Shown piece by piece: positions 22,053-32,861 of a stretch of 64,000 bases of DNA. Position 1 is the stretch's first letter. Every line of letters starts with the position of its first letter. The notes under the pieces are model-generated. The model was not told the DNA's origin. It ran no database searches and saw only the letters and a list, made by a program, of their open reading frames with translations. The stretch lies in assembly GCF_905163445.1 (NCBI RefSeq), contig NC_053190.1, positions 10,604,501 through 10,668,500 on the forward strand, given 5' to 3'. Origin of the DNA: Pararge aegeria (lineage: Eukaryota > Arthropoda > Insecta > Lepidoptera > Nymphalidae). Made by a program: the position numbers and the translations under genes.

Positions 22053-22560
22053 GTTGGCAGCGTGTTTTTATAGGCAAAACCTAACGCTTGGGAAGGTCTT
22101 TAATCAATTCGTGAACTGTATTTGTGACTTTAACAATTACCTCTAACGTAATCTGTGCGTGGTTGGACCTAGGCTCCAGTGCTTTAACCAAAAATTAGCT
22201 AATACATAGGTATTAAAAATCATAAATCATTGTCCATACAAAAGCATAAATATGCATCAAAAGAATCATAACGCAACTTTAGATAGTAAAGAGCTTATAA
22301 AACTTGAATTTCAAAATTTCATTTAACTAAATTTCATACACTAGACGACCTAATTTTCAAGTAAATTGACGTAACATGACAGTTACGCTAATCTATTATT
22401 TTAGAATTAATTAAAACGGTTAATGAGATTAATTCATATAATGAAGCATCCTCGTACTGGACCCATTTCCCCGACTTTGCTGAAAGTACAAATAATTAAA
22501 ACAATCTTAAAATATATCATATCCTTACACATGTAATTGCCGTTTCGTAAGGGAGTCGAT
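22053..22560. other. No recognised feature
   Basis: AT-rich DNA, no supported call. Confidence 0.45.
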
Positions 22561-22562
22561 AT

Positions 22563-22755
22563 TTTTTTAATCTATATATATACAAATGTTATGTTTGTTT
22601 GTGTACGCTTCAAAAACTCAAAAAGTTCTGCACCGATCGAGCAGAAGTTTTAGCATGATATATAAATACGCATCAAGGATTGTTTTTATCTAGTTTTCTC
22701 AACCATTCAATCACAATGTGCCACAGCGAAGCGTGGCAGGGTACAGCTAGTATAA
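22563..22755 (-). repeat. Dispersed repeat with tandem AT start and CTAGT end
   Basis: Starts 'tatatatatacaaatgttatg' in part, contains 'caaaaagttctgcaccgat', and ends 'agcgaagcgtggcagggtacagctagtat' in part. This layout is typical of common non-LTR-derived lepidopteran repeats. Strand and class are inferred, and its 3' neighbour is a mariner relic. Confidence 0.45.
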
Positions 22756-23155
22756 TATATTTATTGAATCAAAGTATGTACCATTGCAATCTATGCAATT
22801 TTGTCATATCACAGGTAGCTCATTAAGCCCTTTACTAAAACAACCATTCGGACAGGAATAAATAATATCTTTGAAAGCTCTTTGGACTGCCCTATCGAAG
22901 TTGAATTTTTTTCCTTGCATTATCCAAATTTCGAAAATAATGGTAATCTGTTGGAGGAAAGGTCCGGGGAGTACGATGGATGTATTAGGCATTTTAATTG
23001 AAGCTCCTCTAGTTTGGTAGCCGTTTTTGTGCAGTGTTTGGTCTAGCCTTGTCCTGAAGCAGTGGCTTAGAACGATTGACCAGCCTCGGTTGTTTAGCAG
23101 CTAGCTTTTCCACCATGGTTTGCAGTTGCTGACAATAGACATCCGCCGTAATCTA
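22756..23155 (-). pseudogene. Mariner transposase relic (C-terminal half)
   Basis: Read on the minus strand from 23155 down, three frames together give recognisable mariner-family transposase blocks: an 'ITADVYCQQLQTMVEKLA' start, 'PRLVNRS' and 'LLQD.ARP.TA', then 'DYHYFRNLDN', then 'KKFNFDRAVQRAFKDI', 'PNGCFSKGLNELP' and 'GTYFD'. The mariner order (D..ARPHTA, PDLxPxDYH, FLxGKxF, G...LPxRWQ) is kept, but frameshifts and stops break it, and no amino-terminal DNA-binding domain or terminal inverted repeats were found. Non-functional fossil of a DNA transposon. The clean 62-codon minus frame at 22804-22992 is part of it. Confidence 0.8.
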
Positions 23156-23810
23156 AGAATTAAAGAAACTGTTGTGAACGACACTAGCAATAGTGTTACA
23201 AGTAAAGCAGTGGACTTTTATAGGCTATTGATAATTAAATATATTTTAAATATATTTTCTAATAAAAATAACTACACTACAGTAAAGTCTATTTTTCATA
23301 TTAGATTAATATGAAAAAGTCCAATTACATTTTTTTATTATAGAATATGCGTAGATATGTATTTATTTTTATATAATAGTCAACCAACGAAAGACGAATC
23401 AAACGAGCTGAAATTCTAAGAAGTTGCATCGTTTTTTACCAGAGTTCCCATAGCTACTTTCCAGCTATCAAATGAGCTCCATGTCATTAAAATATGGCAT
23501 TTTCATTCGTTTTAAAAATATGTATACAATATGTCAGTCAATTCAGAAACAGGTAAGTGGGTCAAATTTAACTTCCAAGCTTTGATTGTCGACAGACAGA
23601 ATCTGGAACAGATGAAGCTTAACAAGGGCTTGTTATAATAACAATTTATTATATTACAGTAAATGTGATAGGCTAGTGGTATATACTACGGCCTACCTCT
23701 TGGTAGAGTAATTTGCGATTTAATATAAGCAATTAAAATGTCACTTGTTTTTATGGTAAAAGAAAACATCGCAAGGTACAACCTACAAATCTAAGAATTC
23801 TTCTTATTTT
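23156..23810. other. No recognised feature
   Basis: Includes a local A/T inverted word near 23240-23260; no supported repeat or gene. Confidence 0.4.
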
Positions 23811-23815
23811 TATCG

Positions 23816-23934
23816 AAGGCGTGTGAAGTCTTTTGCCGAGTGTGGTGAGCTACAGCCAAAATCTTGCTCTTTCTGAAAGAAAATCCGCCCCTGCAGTGGG
23901 CTGGTGATGAGTTGATTATGCTGATGATGATAAT
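23816..23934 (+). repeat. SINE-B copy 5, 3' half, degenerate
   Basis: 'aaggcgtgtgaagtct', 'gagctacagcc', 'tttctgaaaga', 'gcagtgggctggtgatgagttga' in part and the 'ctgatgatgat' tail follow the SINE-B 3' order. The head is missing. Confidence 0.65.
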
Positions 23935-24109
23935 AATAGAAAAGCACCAATGACTGTAAAGCTTCTTTTACTTTCACAAAGAACAAACACTGCATCCTTA
24001 TTTAATAAAAGCAATCGTATATCACGAAGCTGGAAATGTTATTTAATAATCTGATATGCACTTAGAAAATGTACACAGCAAAATACCTTCACTTGTTCAT
24101 TGATGGTTC

Positions 24110-24190
24110 TGTTGCATGCAGCTGTGACGTGCAGCGGTCTGTATTCGGTCCATTTGTGAAGGACGCTACAGAAGTGCTTTCAGACCGGTA
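24110..24190 (+). repeat. Fragment related to the 26200-26320 block
   Basis: 'ggtctgtattcggtccat..gtgaaggacgcta' resembles 'ggtttggattcggtccatatacggaggtcgcta' at 26282-26315. Short, low confidence. Confidence 0.4.
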
Positions 24191-24400
24191 GTGGTCCTAT
24201 TCGTTTTTAATTGACTAACCCGCAGTTATGCACTCGCACCTGGCCTTAATTGTTTTTACTAAAAAGCATGCACCCGACAGGATGCTATAAAATATACTGC
24301 GTTATTTCGAATACTACATGTATGTATATAATTAACATTTTAGGTCCTAGTTAACAAATCACAGAGTTAATGTTTATCGGTGTTTATGTTTTTGTAGTTT

Positions 24401-24645
24401 GACGGCCGACCCTGCTTTCTGGGTCCAAGGCCGTGGGTTCGATTCCCACAACTGGAAAATGTTTGTGTGAAGAACATGAATGTTTTTCAGTGTCTGGGTG
24501 TTGATATGTATACTATAAGTATTTATGTATATAGTCATAAAAATATTCATCAGTTATCTTAGTACCCATAACACAAGCTACGCTTACTTTGGGACTAGTG
24601 TGTGTATTGTTGTAGTATATTTATTTATTTATTTATTTATCTATT
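24401..24645 (+). repeat. SINE-A copy 6, A box deleted
   Basis: Begins 'gacggccgaccctgctttc': the 'ttggcgcagtgggcagc' part is gone. B box 'gggttcgattccc' and the complete body and TTTA tail remain. The deletion would abolish a standard type-2 polymerase III promoter. Confidence 0.9.
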
Positions 24646-25975
24646 CGGTATATTGTAAAGGCAGCTTTCAATGTGTCTGAATAATTAACTAATTATCTTA
24701 TCTAAAAGTGCTGTGTTATTTGTTAGTTGAAAACCTACTGACTCAAAAACATAGACATTATTTTTGCAATATTAAAGTACAATCGATAACTTAATTTAAA
24801 CTTAAAAAAAATCGTACCCTTTGGTTTGTTGGTTGCATATAGGTTCGACCCAACCACTGCACCTAACTTGCATGCATTGCATCCTGAAGATGGAAATAAA
24901 AATAATACTTTTCTAATAGGAAAAGCACCAGATTTAAAAAGCCTTTGTCAAATTTGCACGATTTTACATTTTTTTATTTTACTGATCTTGGCGAAATTTT
25001 GTAAAAAGATAACTTGAATCCTGGTGAAGGAAAAGGGGTACGGTCTATTCAGGGAAAAATAACCTTCTTTATATTCCGACAAAGGCTAAAAATTGTGTAT
25101 GAGGTTTAATCATTAAATGTACCTACAACTTGTATAAAATATGTAATGTACATATTAAAATATGAAATTAATATTATCGCACGTTCAACGATAGTCGTTA
25201 TTATTGTTTCATATAATGCAGGTTTATTTGGAGAATGATGCAGTGTTTGATGACTCAGTGGAAGTTCTATGTGACACGACCTAATGTTAGGATTCATAAC
25301 ATTAATTTTTAAATACGCAATGAAAAAACTTACAGTAATTTTGCCACAAAGAGAACACAGTGCATGTGTATTATTAAAATGTGAATAACATAATTTATGA
25401 AAGATGCTTTCATTGTTTCTTAGTTTTTTTTTTAATACTAACAGACAGAAACTTATTTTAGGGTTCCTCACTCACTCACTCTTTAATTAATTTGTTGAGT
25501 CTCTCCATTCGTCCATCCGTCCATACGTCTGTGTCATGTGCCTTTTTCCAGTAACGGTTTATTTAAGGATGAAACTTGTTCTGAAAACTAAAGTCAATGG
25601 TAATGGAATAAGTATAACTACACATTGATCATTAGGTAGGCTGTCACGGCCTCATATCATATAAAAAAGCAGGCTCCTGTGTAATGACGAATATAGTACA
25701 CTAGTATATTATTTTAAGGTGCCATAAAAATTTAAGAACCCTCAATGATGACCCTATATGATCTTTCACACATAGGCGATTTTTTTTTTTAATTCCAATT
25801 ACTTCATATCGCTGCGGGCATAATCCGGGTAAGACTACATTCCCGCTTCATTCTGTGAAACACCCTTTATATAAAATCTAACCATACAAAAATTCCGCGC
25901 TATAATATTTTTATACATTTTTAAGTTTAGAAAGCACAACCAGTCTACATCCAACTTATTAAACAAATTCGTAAC
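24646..25975. other. Long stretch with no recognised feature
   Basis: Minus frame 25106-25471 (121 codons) is the longest here; its composition is ordinary and I recognise no family. 'ctcactcactcact' and 'gtccatccgtccat' short tandem words lie near 25468-25520. Confidence 0.4.
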
Positions 25976-25979
25976 ATTA

Positions 25980-26320
25980 GCGGACGCGAGCCATATACAG
26001 AGGTTACTAAATAGGCAAATAATAATAAAAAGTGAAGTACAAACAATTTTTTTAATGTTAAAACATAATGCATAAATATCAATCGTTGGAAAATCTTTTA
26101 ATTTTTCAAGTTCAGGAAGAACGCAGAATTCGCTGTTGCAGAAGTGAAGAAGTGTTGCCACTGCAGCCCAAATAATTTATTAAAATCAATTGTAAATAAG
26201 AAAATGTTTTAATTTTGCGAGTTTAGGAAGAACGCAGAATTCGCTGGTGCAGTGGTCATCCCACTGCAGCCTTGTTGTGTTGCGGTTTGGATTCGGTCCA
26301 TATACGGAGGTCGCTATAAA
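25980..26320 (+). repeat. Local tandem duplication, about 111-bp spacing
   Basis: 'aggaagaacgcagaattcgctg' in part at 26114 recurs at 26225, and 'ccactgcagcc' at 26158 recurs at about 26269. A further block 'ccatatacagaggttacta' (25990) recurs as 'ccatatacggaggtcgcta' (26298). Origin unknown. Confidence 0.7.
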
Positions 26321-26860
26321 AGTAATCTCGCACGGGCTAGGCTGGCGCTGCGTTGCGGTTCTAATTGTTTTAACTTAGCTATATTGTCTGCTAAATGAAT
26401 ACGAACAAATAATTACCATTGTACCAACTTTTACTTTAATTAATAGTTCTTTGTTTTTGTTTAACTTTAATATAGAAGCCGCGCAATAGAAGGTTAAGAG
26501 GACTGTCATGGTCAGATTATTAATGCCACACTGCTGAGCACATTGCTAGTAAAGAGAGTGAGTCAGAACAGTGACCCACCACGCTACTTTAGTGGGAGAT
26601 TGGCGGACTTTAACGATTATTATTATATGTTAGTAATAATAGGTGGAACCGATAGCTTGACGTGGTTTGCATGGTATTGAGGTTTACAACGTCAATTTTC
26701 TAACTACAGACTGTTTCTAAAAAACCGAAATTCAAATTACTAGCCCGAATACTCCTAAACCCATTATGATTTAGTGGTAGTCTAGGCAGTTCTTTAACGA
26801 TTTTTCTAAACCACTCACTGCATTACCTATTTAATACAGTTTCGTTCCTTCGGTCTTCAA
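26321..26860. other. No recognised feature
   Basis: Unassigned AT-rich DNA. Confidence 0.45.
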
Positions 26861-26866
26861 GGCCGT

Positions 26867-27040
26867 TTTTTTTTTTTTGACAGCAATCTCACCTGGTGGT
26901 AAGTAATGATGTAGTCTAAGATAGGATCGGGCTAACGTGTTAGCGAGTAGGTATGGCAGTTGTATTAAACCCATGCCCCTCGGTTTCTACGCGCCATCGT
27001 ACCGGCACGCTAAATTGCTTAGCGGCACTTCTTTGTCAGT
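26867..27040 (-). repeat. SINE-C copy 3, 3' part
   Basis: A T run (reversed poly-A) is followed by 'cagcaatctcacctggtgg', 'gtagtctaagatagg', 'cgggctaacgtg', 'tttctacgcgccatcgtaccgg' in part and 'gcttagcggca'. The tRNA head is truncated. Confidence 0.8.
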
Positions 27041-27465
27041 ATTAAGTGATTTCAAATTTCACTCATGCTTCATTATATAGGTTTTTTAAGGTAAATTTAA
27101 TATGTTTTGTAACTGATAAGGACTTTGTTAAAACACTAATAAACACATTGACACAACGTAAAGTCATTTTAGCCCAAGGATATACTCTTTTTATATAAGT
27201 ACATACCTAAAAATAAAGAGTAAATAAAGGATGCTTATTTACAGGTGAATGAGCTCCAGCTTTGGCTGCATCACCATATACTATAGTAGTCGAGTAGTCG
27301 ATTTATTTAATTATAAGTTTGCAAATGAAATAACTCACGATGGCTACAATAGAGCCCATTGTGGATTTAATTAAAAATATGCCAGTTATAAAATTCAATT
27401 TTTATTACTATAATTATCTTAAGTAGAAGCGTATAAGTATGATTAAAATATAATTATGCTTATAT
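27041..27465. other. No recognised feature
   Basis: AT-rich DNA without a supported call. Confidence 0.45.
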
Positions 27466-27466
27466 G

Positions 27467-27760
27467 ATCATCATATCGATCCATTACCGGGCACGGGTCT
27501 ACTCCCACAATGATAAGGGTTAAGGTTGTAGTCCACCACGCTGGCCCAGTGCAGATTGGTGGACTCCACACCTTTAAGAACATTAGGGAGAACTCTCAGG
27601 CATGCAAGTTTCATCACGATGTTTTCCTTCACCGTTGAAGCAAGTGATATTTAAGTCATTTAAGCCCACATAGCTTAGAAAAGTTAGAGGTGCGTACTGG
27701 GATTCAAACTCGGCAACCCGAAAGCAAAGTCGAAGTCCTACCCTACTGGGCTATCAATAT
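27467..27760 (-). repeat. SINE-B copy 6, full length
   Basis: Good reversed copy: tail 'gatcatcatat', 'ccattaccgggcacggg', 'gtccaccacgctggcccag', 'ggtggactccac', 'ctctcaggcatgca', 'ttccttcaccgttgaag', 'aaaagttagaggtgcg', 'gggattcaaactcgg' and head 'actgggctatca'. Useful as a local reference for SINE-B. Confidence 0.92.
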
Positions 27761-28067
27761 CACATCACAGCTGCTTATATGTTAACCTACGTGGAATAAA
27801 TCATAACACGCATTACCTCATTCAAAGAAGTGTGAGATTAAAAATGTGAAATACCAATCGTGAGATCGCAGCAGCTGTGCTGCGGTAGATTTTACAGAAC
27901 ATTTCGCTTGTACAGTACCTAATCATTCGTTCCCGGTTTCTCGAGTAGTACAAGGATTTATAAAAAATACAAAACTGACTTTCGTTTGCTTATACTGCTT
28001 CGGATTGAAAATTTAGATACTGAAGTGTATATTCAGATATAACTATATCTATATGTATACAGGAAGT

Positions 28068-28170
28068 GATGATGGCCGAGTGGGTAAGACTTCGACTCAA
28101 CCTATGAGGGGCCGAATTCGAATCCCAGCACGCACCTCTAACTTCTCTAAGTTATGTGCGTTTTAAGTAA
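28068..28170 (+). repeat. SINE-B-like head, truncated
   Basis: Head 'gatggccgagtgggtaagac', split across an A-box-like 'ggccgagtggg' and B-box-like 'cgaattcgaatccc', then 'acgcacctctaacttctc' and 'gttatgtgcgtttt'. It stops where the body should begin and a different repeat word follows. Confidence 0.75.
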
Positions 28171-28175
28171 TATAT

Positions 28176-28251
28176 TCGGTAGAACTTGGTAGATGACTGT
28201 GCAGTCTACGATAAAAAAATACTATATTAAAAAGTGTTAAATAAAATTATA
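28176..28251 (+). repeat. Repeat shared with 58797-59226
   Basis: 'attcggtagaacttggtag' and 'gcagtctac' match 58799-58835; 'tatattaaaaagtg' and 'aaataaaattataaagc' match 59199-59228. The two parts are adjacent here but about 370 bp apart in the other locus. Both loci lead directly into a SINE-B head. Confidence 0.75.
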
Positions 28252-28540
28252 AAGCGGTGATAGCCTAGTGGTTAGGGCTTCGATGTCCCTTTCGGGGGTC
28301 CGAGTTCGATCCCGAGCATGTACCTCTAACTTTTCGGAGCTATCTGCGTATTTTTTTTAAATTAATACAATTAAATATCACTTGCTTTAACGGTAAAGGA
28401 AAACATCGTGTGGAAACCTGCATGCCTGAGAGTTCGCCATAATCACTGAGCCAGCGTGGTGGACTACGGCCTTAACCCCTTCTCATTGTAGGACCCGTGT
28501 AGTAGGTCGGTAATGGGTTGATATGATGATGATGATGATA
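28252..28540 (+). repeat. SINE-B copy 8, full length
   Basis: Complete: A-box-like 'tgatagcctagtggttag', B box 'gagttcgatcccg', 'cacttgctttaacgg', 'gaaaacatcgtg', 'cctgcatgcctgagag', 'ccagcgtggtggactacgg', 'ggtaatgggttga' and a GATGAT tail. It is a tRNA-derived SINE with a microsatellite-like 3' end. Confidence 0.93.
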
Positions 28541-28557
28541 TGTATGCCTACGTGCCA

Positions 28558-28720
28558 TGATATGCTGTGTGGTGACGGCAGATCAGAATACAGTTGTCAC
28601 CACCCCTATTCTTCCCGCGGGTGTCTTACCGACTAAGAGAATATAAAGAACAACGGGCATCAGTCTCCTCTGTGCTACTACTACCTACTGCAATCAACGA
28701 CCCGTCTGCCTGCCGTGCTG
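28558..28720 (+). repeat. Repeat J copy 3
   Basis: Contains 'gtgtggtgacggcagatc', 'aatacagttgtcaccacc', 'gcgggtgtcttac' and 'gtgctactactacctactg'. Follows SINE-B by about 18 bp. Confidence 0.75.
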
Positions 28721-29300
28721 AATATCAATTTTCGAAATCCTTTAAATCTTGAAGGACCAGATAAAACCGTGAGAGAAACCGTGTGCACGACTAATAAATA
28801 TTTAAGCTTTAAAACCACTCCACTTGTTTTTTAGTAGGTTAGGCGACGGGTGGTTAGTCACTTTATTCATTCAGCAGTTGTCAGTAATTATTTTACCTCT
28901 AATGTTCTAAACGTTTACCATAAAATGGGGAAAATGGGAATAGTTTGTGAGCCAGCAACATTCCGCGAGTGTGAAGTCGTATGTGCTCGGGGTGTCTTCT
29001 CTGGGTTTCGACACAATGCAATGCATGCTATAATGGCTGAATGAGGATTTTATATGCTCTTAATTCTTTACTTAAGGGCACACAAAAGAAACTCAATAAA
29101 TGGTATTTCTACTACTATATGCTTTTCGATTACCATTCTAGTGGAGTAATTTTCATGAATGTAAAGCTTCATGCTTCAAGTGTTTTTAAATCGTTTTCGT
29201 TTAATTTTTAAGTAATACTAGTACATTACCTATAACTTTAAGTATTTTCCACTTATGAAAAATGTGATTGATATAAATCAATGATTTACAAAATCTTCTA
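28721..29300. other. No recognised feature
   Basis: The 64-codon frame at 28850-29044 has no visible motif or family resemblance. Confidence 0.4.
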
Positions 29301-29307
29301 TATATTA

Positions 29308-29456
29308 CTAGCGGACCCCAGCGCCATCTGTCGGGCTAATTTATGAATCTAAACCATCCAGGGTGCCACCCAAACGTATACCAAAAAATTCATTCATATC
29401 GGTCAAGCCATCTAGGAGGAGTTCGGTGACATACAAGAAATATATATATAAAGATA
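29308..29456 (+). repeat. CTAGC-end repeat, compact copy
   Basis: Starts 'tactagcggaccccagcgcc', contains 'attcatatcggtcaagcc' and 'aggagttcggtgacatac', and ends in 'aatatatatataaagat'. This start-to-end order is typical of RTE-like 3' ends; the family call is inference. Confidence 0.6.
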
Positions 29457-29680
29457 TGAATTTTCTGGCCTGTTGGTAATTAAAATTCGTGGGAAACTCG
29501 GCCAACTCGTAATAAACAGTAAGTTCACAGTAGTAAAGTTATTTAAAAATAAGGTATATTACAGCTATTTTATAGACACTTTGTATTTCATCACTTTCAG
29601 CAGTCTACCGAAATAATCAAGTTGCCTACTTAAGACGTTGAAGGGCGTGATGCGCAACTGGTTCCTGCCAGCTTTTTGTC
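29457..29680. other. No recognised feature
   Basis: Short unassigned AT-rich stretch. Confidence 0.4.
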
Positions 29681-29684
29681 TGCA

Positions 29685-29757
29685 AAACTTGACGTTTCAA
29701 AAGTGCATATAAACAAGGCCTTCTTGTAATAAATAATTTTTGAATTTGAATTTGAAC
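29685..29757 (+). repeat. LINE 3' terminal fragment
   Basis: 'aacttgacgtttcaaaag', 'aaacaaggccttcttg' and 'tttttgaatttgaatttgaa' match the end of the 14371-14866 LINE family. Confidence 0.8.
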
Positions 29758-30210
29758 CCCCAAGGCTACAGGTTTGGAGACGATGTTGGAAACCGGGAAA
29801 GCAAATGATATTTAATTTCTTCAATCGCACTGAACTCTTAAGCGTTACAGAAGAAGAAGAAATAATTTATTGCAAAACATAAAATTATACCGATAACACA
29901 TAACAAGAATAAGAAATACATTAAAAATGTAGGCATGCAAAGGTAGCATTATTGCTACTAGCAGTCTCTTAGAGGCAACGAGAAGAGCAAGAGAGAGCGA
30001 GTTGAGAGAGTTACAAATGTGTGCCAAGGATCGAAATCAGTCTCCCCGAAGTGGTGGCCGAAGTTTCACATACAAGGCTATGTTATATAGATAATTCAAA
30101 CCAAAAGCGACTCCTAAATACCCAAAAATACACGTGACGATCGAATACATGAAAGAGTAACTATATACGTGATTCTCTGTGTGCCTATTTCACATAATAT
30201 AAAGTATGTT
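29758..30210. other. No recognised feature
   Basis: Contains 'gaagaagaagaaataat' and 'agagagcgagttgagagag' purine runs. No supported gene. Confidence 0.4.
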
Positions 30211-30211
30211 C

Positions 30212-30310
30212 TGTCGGGCAATTTAACACCAATAATTACAATGGTAATTACAGGCAGCGATTTTGTTTCTCAAAGCGGTATTCCTTTTCATTTGATATTT
30301 TAACATAAAT
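30212..30310 (+). repeat. Core-1 conserved repeat, copy 2 (right half)
   Basis: 'aattacaatggtaattacaggcagcg' in part, 'tgtttctca' and 'atattttaacataaat' align with 12735-12795. The left 'gcatgaactg' half is absent. Confidence 0.6.
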
Positions 30311-30780
30311 ACGCTTGTTTGAAATTTGGTTGTAATTACTGGGGAAATTAAAGGCCATTCTATTTTCTTAATGTAAACTAATTAAATGACATCCTAATTA
30401 AAAGCATTGCTAAATTAAATAAGTAACGTTATTTTTTTCTTCTGTTAATAATGGTCTTTGGGCATTTAATTTAGTAAATGTGCTGATATTTTTTTAAGTA
30501 GATTATTTTTTCGCAATATTTACACACTTATTCACTGTGCTACGAGTATAATAGATTATATTTCGTATTTTTAACCATCGTAAGTTTTCTAAAATTACAC
30601 AGGACCGTGGTAAAGTTTTACACTTTGCCCTAAATTCGTTAAAATATTAAAGTTAAATTAATTGTTTGAATCTATATTCATCTAATTATCTATATTATAT
30701 GTATATTTTTTTTCTTTCGTATTTATTCTACTTAGCGTAGCTAATTGTAATATTAATTAGTTTATTTTTTTATAATTATT
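30311..30780. other. No recognised feature
   Basis: AT-rich, unassigned. Confidence 0.45.
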
Positions 30781-30783
30781 TCA

Positions 30784-30915
30784 TACTAGCTGCTGCCCGC
30801 GTTCTTCGTTCGGGCTTATTACGGTTTTTTATAAATCCCGTGGGAACGGTTTGGTTTTCTGGAATGAAGCGTCTTTAAACTAACTCCACGCCAAAAATCT
30901 TCTTATTTAGGACGT
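30784..30915 (-). repeat. CTAGC-end repeat (probably RTE-like)
   Basis: 'actagctgctgcccgcgttc', then 'aaatcccgtgggaacgg', 'tttggttttctgg' and 'ccacgccaaaaatc'. Same order in 56943-57075 and, more diverged, at 50083 and 51561. Strand set so that CTAGC is the 3' end, by analogy. Confidence 0.65.
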
Positions 30916-30954
30916 AAAGGAATGACAAACAACAACGTTTTATTAATTTATTCA

Positions 30955-31290
30955 GGCAGTCAGATGGGCAGGCAAGTGGGCAGGCAGGCGGCCAGGCAGG
31001 CAGCAAGACAGGCGGACAGTCAGTTGGACAGTAAGGTGGGCAGGTGGGCAGACAGGCGGGTAGAGGCAGGCAGACAAGCAAGCAGTCAGGCAGGCAGGCA
31101 GGTGGGCATTCAGGAGGACATTCAGGTAAACAGTCAGGTGGGTAGGAAGGCAGCCAGGCAGGCAGCCAGGCAGGCAGCCAGGCAGGTGGGCAGGCAGGCG
31201 GGCAGGCAGGCGGGTAGACAGGTGGGCAGACAGGCAGGCAGTCAGGTGGGCAGGAAGGCGGGTAGTCGTGTGGGCAGAGAGGCAGGCAAT
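30955..31290. repeat. CAGG/GGCA-rich minisatellite
   Basis: About 335 bp built of 4-bp units CAGG and variants (GGCAGGCA, GGCGGGCA, ACAGGTGG). It gives long open frames on both strands (about 149-150 codons) because a 4-bp unit with few T on one strand rarely makes stops. The predicted peptides are QAGR/CPPA repeats that merely echo the DNA. Purine asymmetry is strong, and its G-richness stands out from the surrounding AT-rich DNA. Confidence 0.93.
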
Positions 31291-31460
31291 TTAAAACAGT
31301 TGAATTTTTATTCACTTTGCTATCCACAATTGATCCGTTTGAAAATATTGGAAATAAATAATCCTAATTGATTATGATATTTTCCACTAGCTGGCGTATA
31401 AGTTAAGAAGCGGGGAGTATATGACAGTTTACTTACGATAAATCCAAATTATTATTTTTA
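31291..31460. other. No recognised feature
   Basis: Contains 'actagctggcgtataag' near 31386, a possible CTAGC word, otherwise unassigned. Confidence 0.35.
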
Positions 31461-31463
31461 AAT

Positions 31464-31640
31464 AGCGGAAACTACACAGACGTCTGAAGTAAGCTTTACT
31501 TCCGTCAGAAAAAAATCTGAGTTACTCCCTAGTCGCGTATAAAGAAGTTTTACTTCAAAAAAGGTTACAAGGATATTATGCTATTGAAAAGAAAATTTAC
31601 TTCTTATGGCTATCGATTTAGTATCTATATCCGATTTTGC
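31464..31640 (+). repeat. Repeat N copy 1
   Basis: 'atagcggaaactacacagac', 'tccctagtcgcgtataaag', 'aagttttacttcaaaaaagg', 'cgatttagtat' and 'atatccgattttgca' match 32862-33036 at about 80-85 percent by eye. A related 'ccctaacgcgcc..aagaagtataacttc' word sits at 59160-59190. Confidence 0.8.
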
Positions 31641-32220
31641 ATCATTACCGATGCTAGGTATAATGTCATGAAACGTAACACAAATATTGTAAACCGGTGT
31701 TCCCGATTTAACCTCTCCAATAATATCAGCTATAAAACGTACGTGTAAAGCCTACGAAATCGTCTATTTGAGGTTTAGCAGCCCTATATGTTATTGATTT
31801 TATTTGAATTTAGGTTTAGGACTAGTTGCATTTATGTAAATGTTTCCAATACTAAACGTTTTCATTTGACAAATTGCTATGACGATATCAGAATTCAATT
31901 CCGTATTTATTGCTTAAGTTAATTAGTTCAACTGAAGAAAATAATAGTAACATTGTGTTGCAATAATTTATAAAAAAACATGCAAGTATTTCTTACTTTT
32001 TATCCAAGTCAGAGAAATCTTCTTTTCACATTTCACGAGAGGCTCAATCAGCGCTCCTAGTATTAGGTTTATTTTAGTTATTGAATAGGTAGTTTTTTTT
32101 ATTGTAATTATTGAATAATCAATTTGCCCTCCTGATGGTAAGTGGAAAACCATTGCTTGTACCTTAATAGAGCAACATTTCACACACGTCCTACAAAGTT
32201 CTGCCCTGTGTCCATACACC
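31641..32220. other. No recognised feature except a short repeat word
   Basis: At 32115-32160 'ccctcctgatggtaagtgg' resembles a widespread lepidopteran word also seen reversed at 35100-35132 ('cttaccatctggtggacaat'). Otherwise unassigned. Confidence 0.4.
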
Positions 32221-32224
32221 TAAG

Positions 32225-32480
32225 TCATAGTACAACCTGACGTGAGTTAATACACCGGTGACTACTCCTTTAAGACCGGAACACGGCATAGCTTCTTGGC
32301 GGCACAAAAAAAGCGTGGCGACAGTACTTCACCGGACGAGCTGTCACCAAGAACTCTAGCTAAAACTCTATTTATAATAATAATAAATAAGAATTTATAA
32401 CTTTATGTAACCTAGTTGAGTTAATCTTGTGTTATGTTTAGTTTTTGTGTATAATAAAGTTTTTTATTATTATTATTTAA
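32225..32480 (+). repeat. Possible retroelement 3' end with TTA tail
   Basis: 'acacggcatagcttcttggcgg' in part, 'gtgacagct'-like words and the ending 'aataaagttttttattattattattta' look like a transcript 3' end with AATAAA and a microsatellite tail. Class unknown. Confidence 0.4.
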
Positions 32481-32519
32481 TTTCTATTAATTTTATTGAC
32501 TTTAATTTTTTTTCAATTC

Positions 32520-32860
32520 TTAACAATGCTTAGTAAAAAAAACACGATAAAAAATTATTAAAAAAAAACATCCACCCTCGCTTGCGTGGCTTTTTAATAC
32601 CCAAGCAACCGGCGGTCAGGGCTCCAGAGTGAGGAACCTCCTCACAATACGCGCCGTTTCAAGAACTACTGCCTTCTGTATCCGACCCTTCATCCAACAA
32701 CCAAGCGAAAACTTCTTCAGATGTTGGTCGAAGCTTTTCACCATTGACTGAAACGACGTTCGGAACAATTACGGTCGACTCAACACTCCACATGGCGGTA
32801 ATCTCGTAAGCAAGGTCCAAGTATTCAGATACTTTTTCCTTTTCTTCTTTTTTTTTTTTA
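32520..32860 (-). mobile_element. LINE C-terminal relic with a frameshift
   Basis: On the minus strand, one frame gives 'EKVSEYLDLAYEITAMW' and 'VIVPNVVSVNG', and a second frame gives 'QKAVVLETARIVRRFLTLEP' then a stop. This pair of blocks, a YxDL..E...MW...V.VIP/V motif followed by QKAVLL.TARIVRRFL, is the usual C-terminus of a large lepidopteran non-LTR reverse-transcriptase family. The shift between frames shows it is dead. After the stop comes a 3' UTR with 'ggttgcttgggtatt' and a T-rich tail. The 5' side ends at a repeat N insertion. Confidence 0.72.
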
Positions 32861-32861
32861 A

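Noticed and set aside
25106..25471. 121-codon minus frame as a gene
   Set aside because: No domain, no signal peptide of note, no splice context; consistent with chance in AT-rich DNA.
30875..31371. 150-codon frames on both strands
   Set aside because: They are translations of the CAGG minisatellite; residues simply follow the 4-bp unit.
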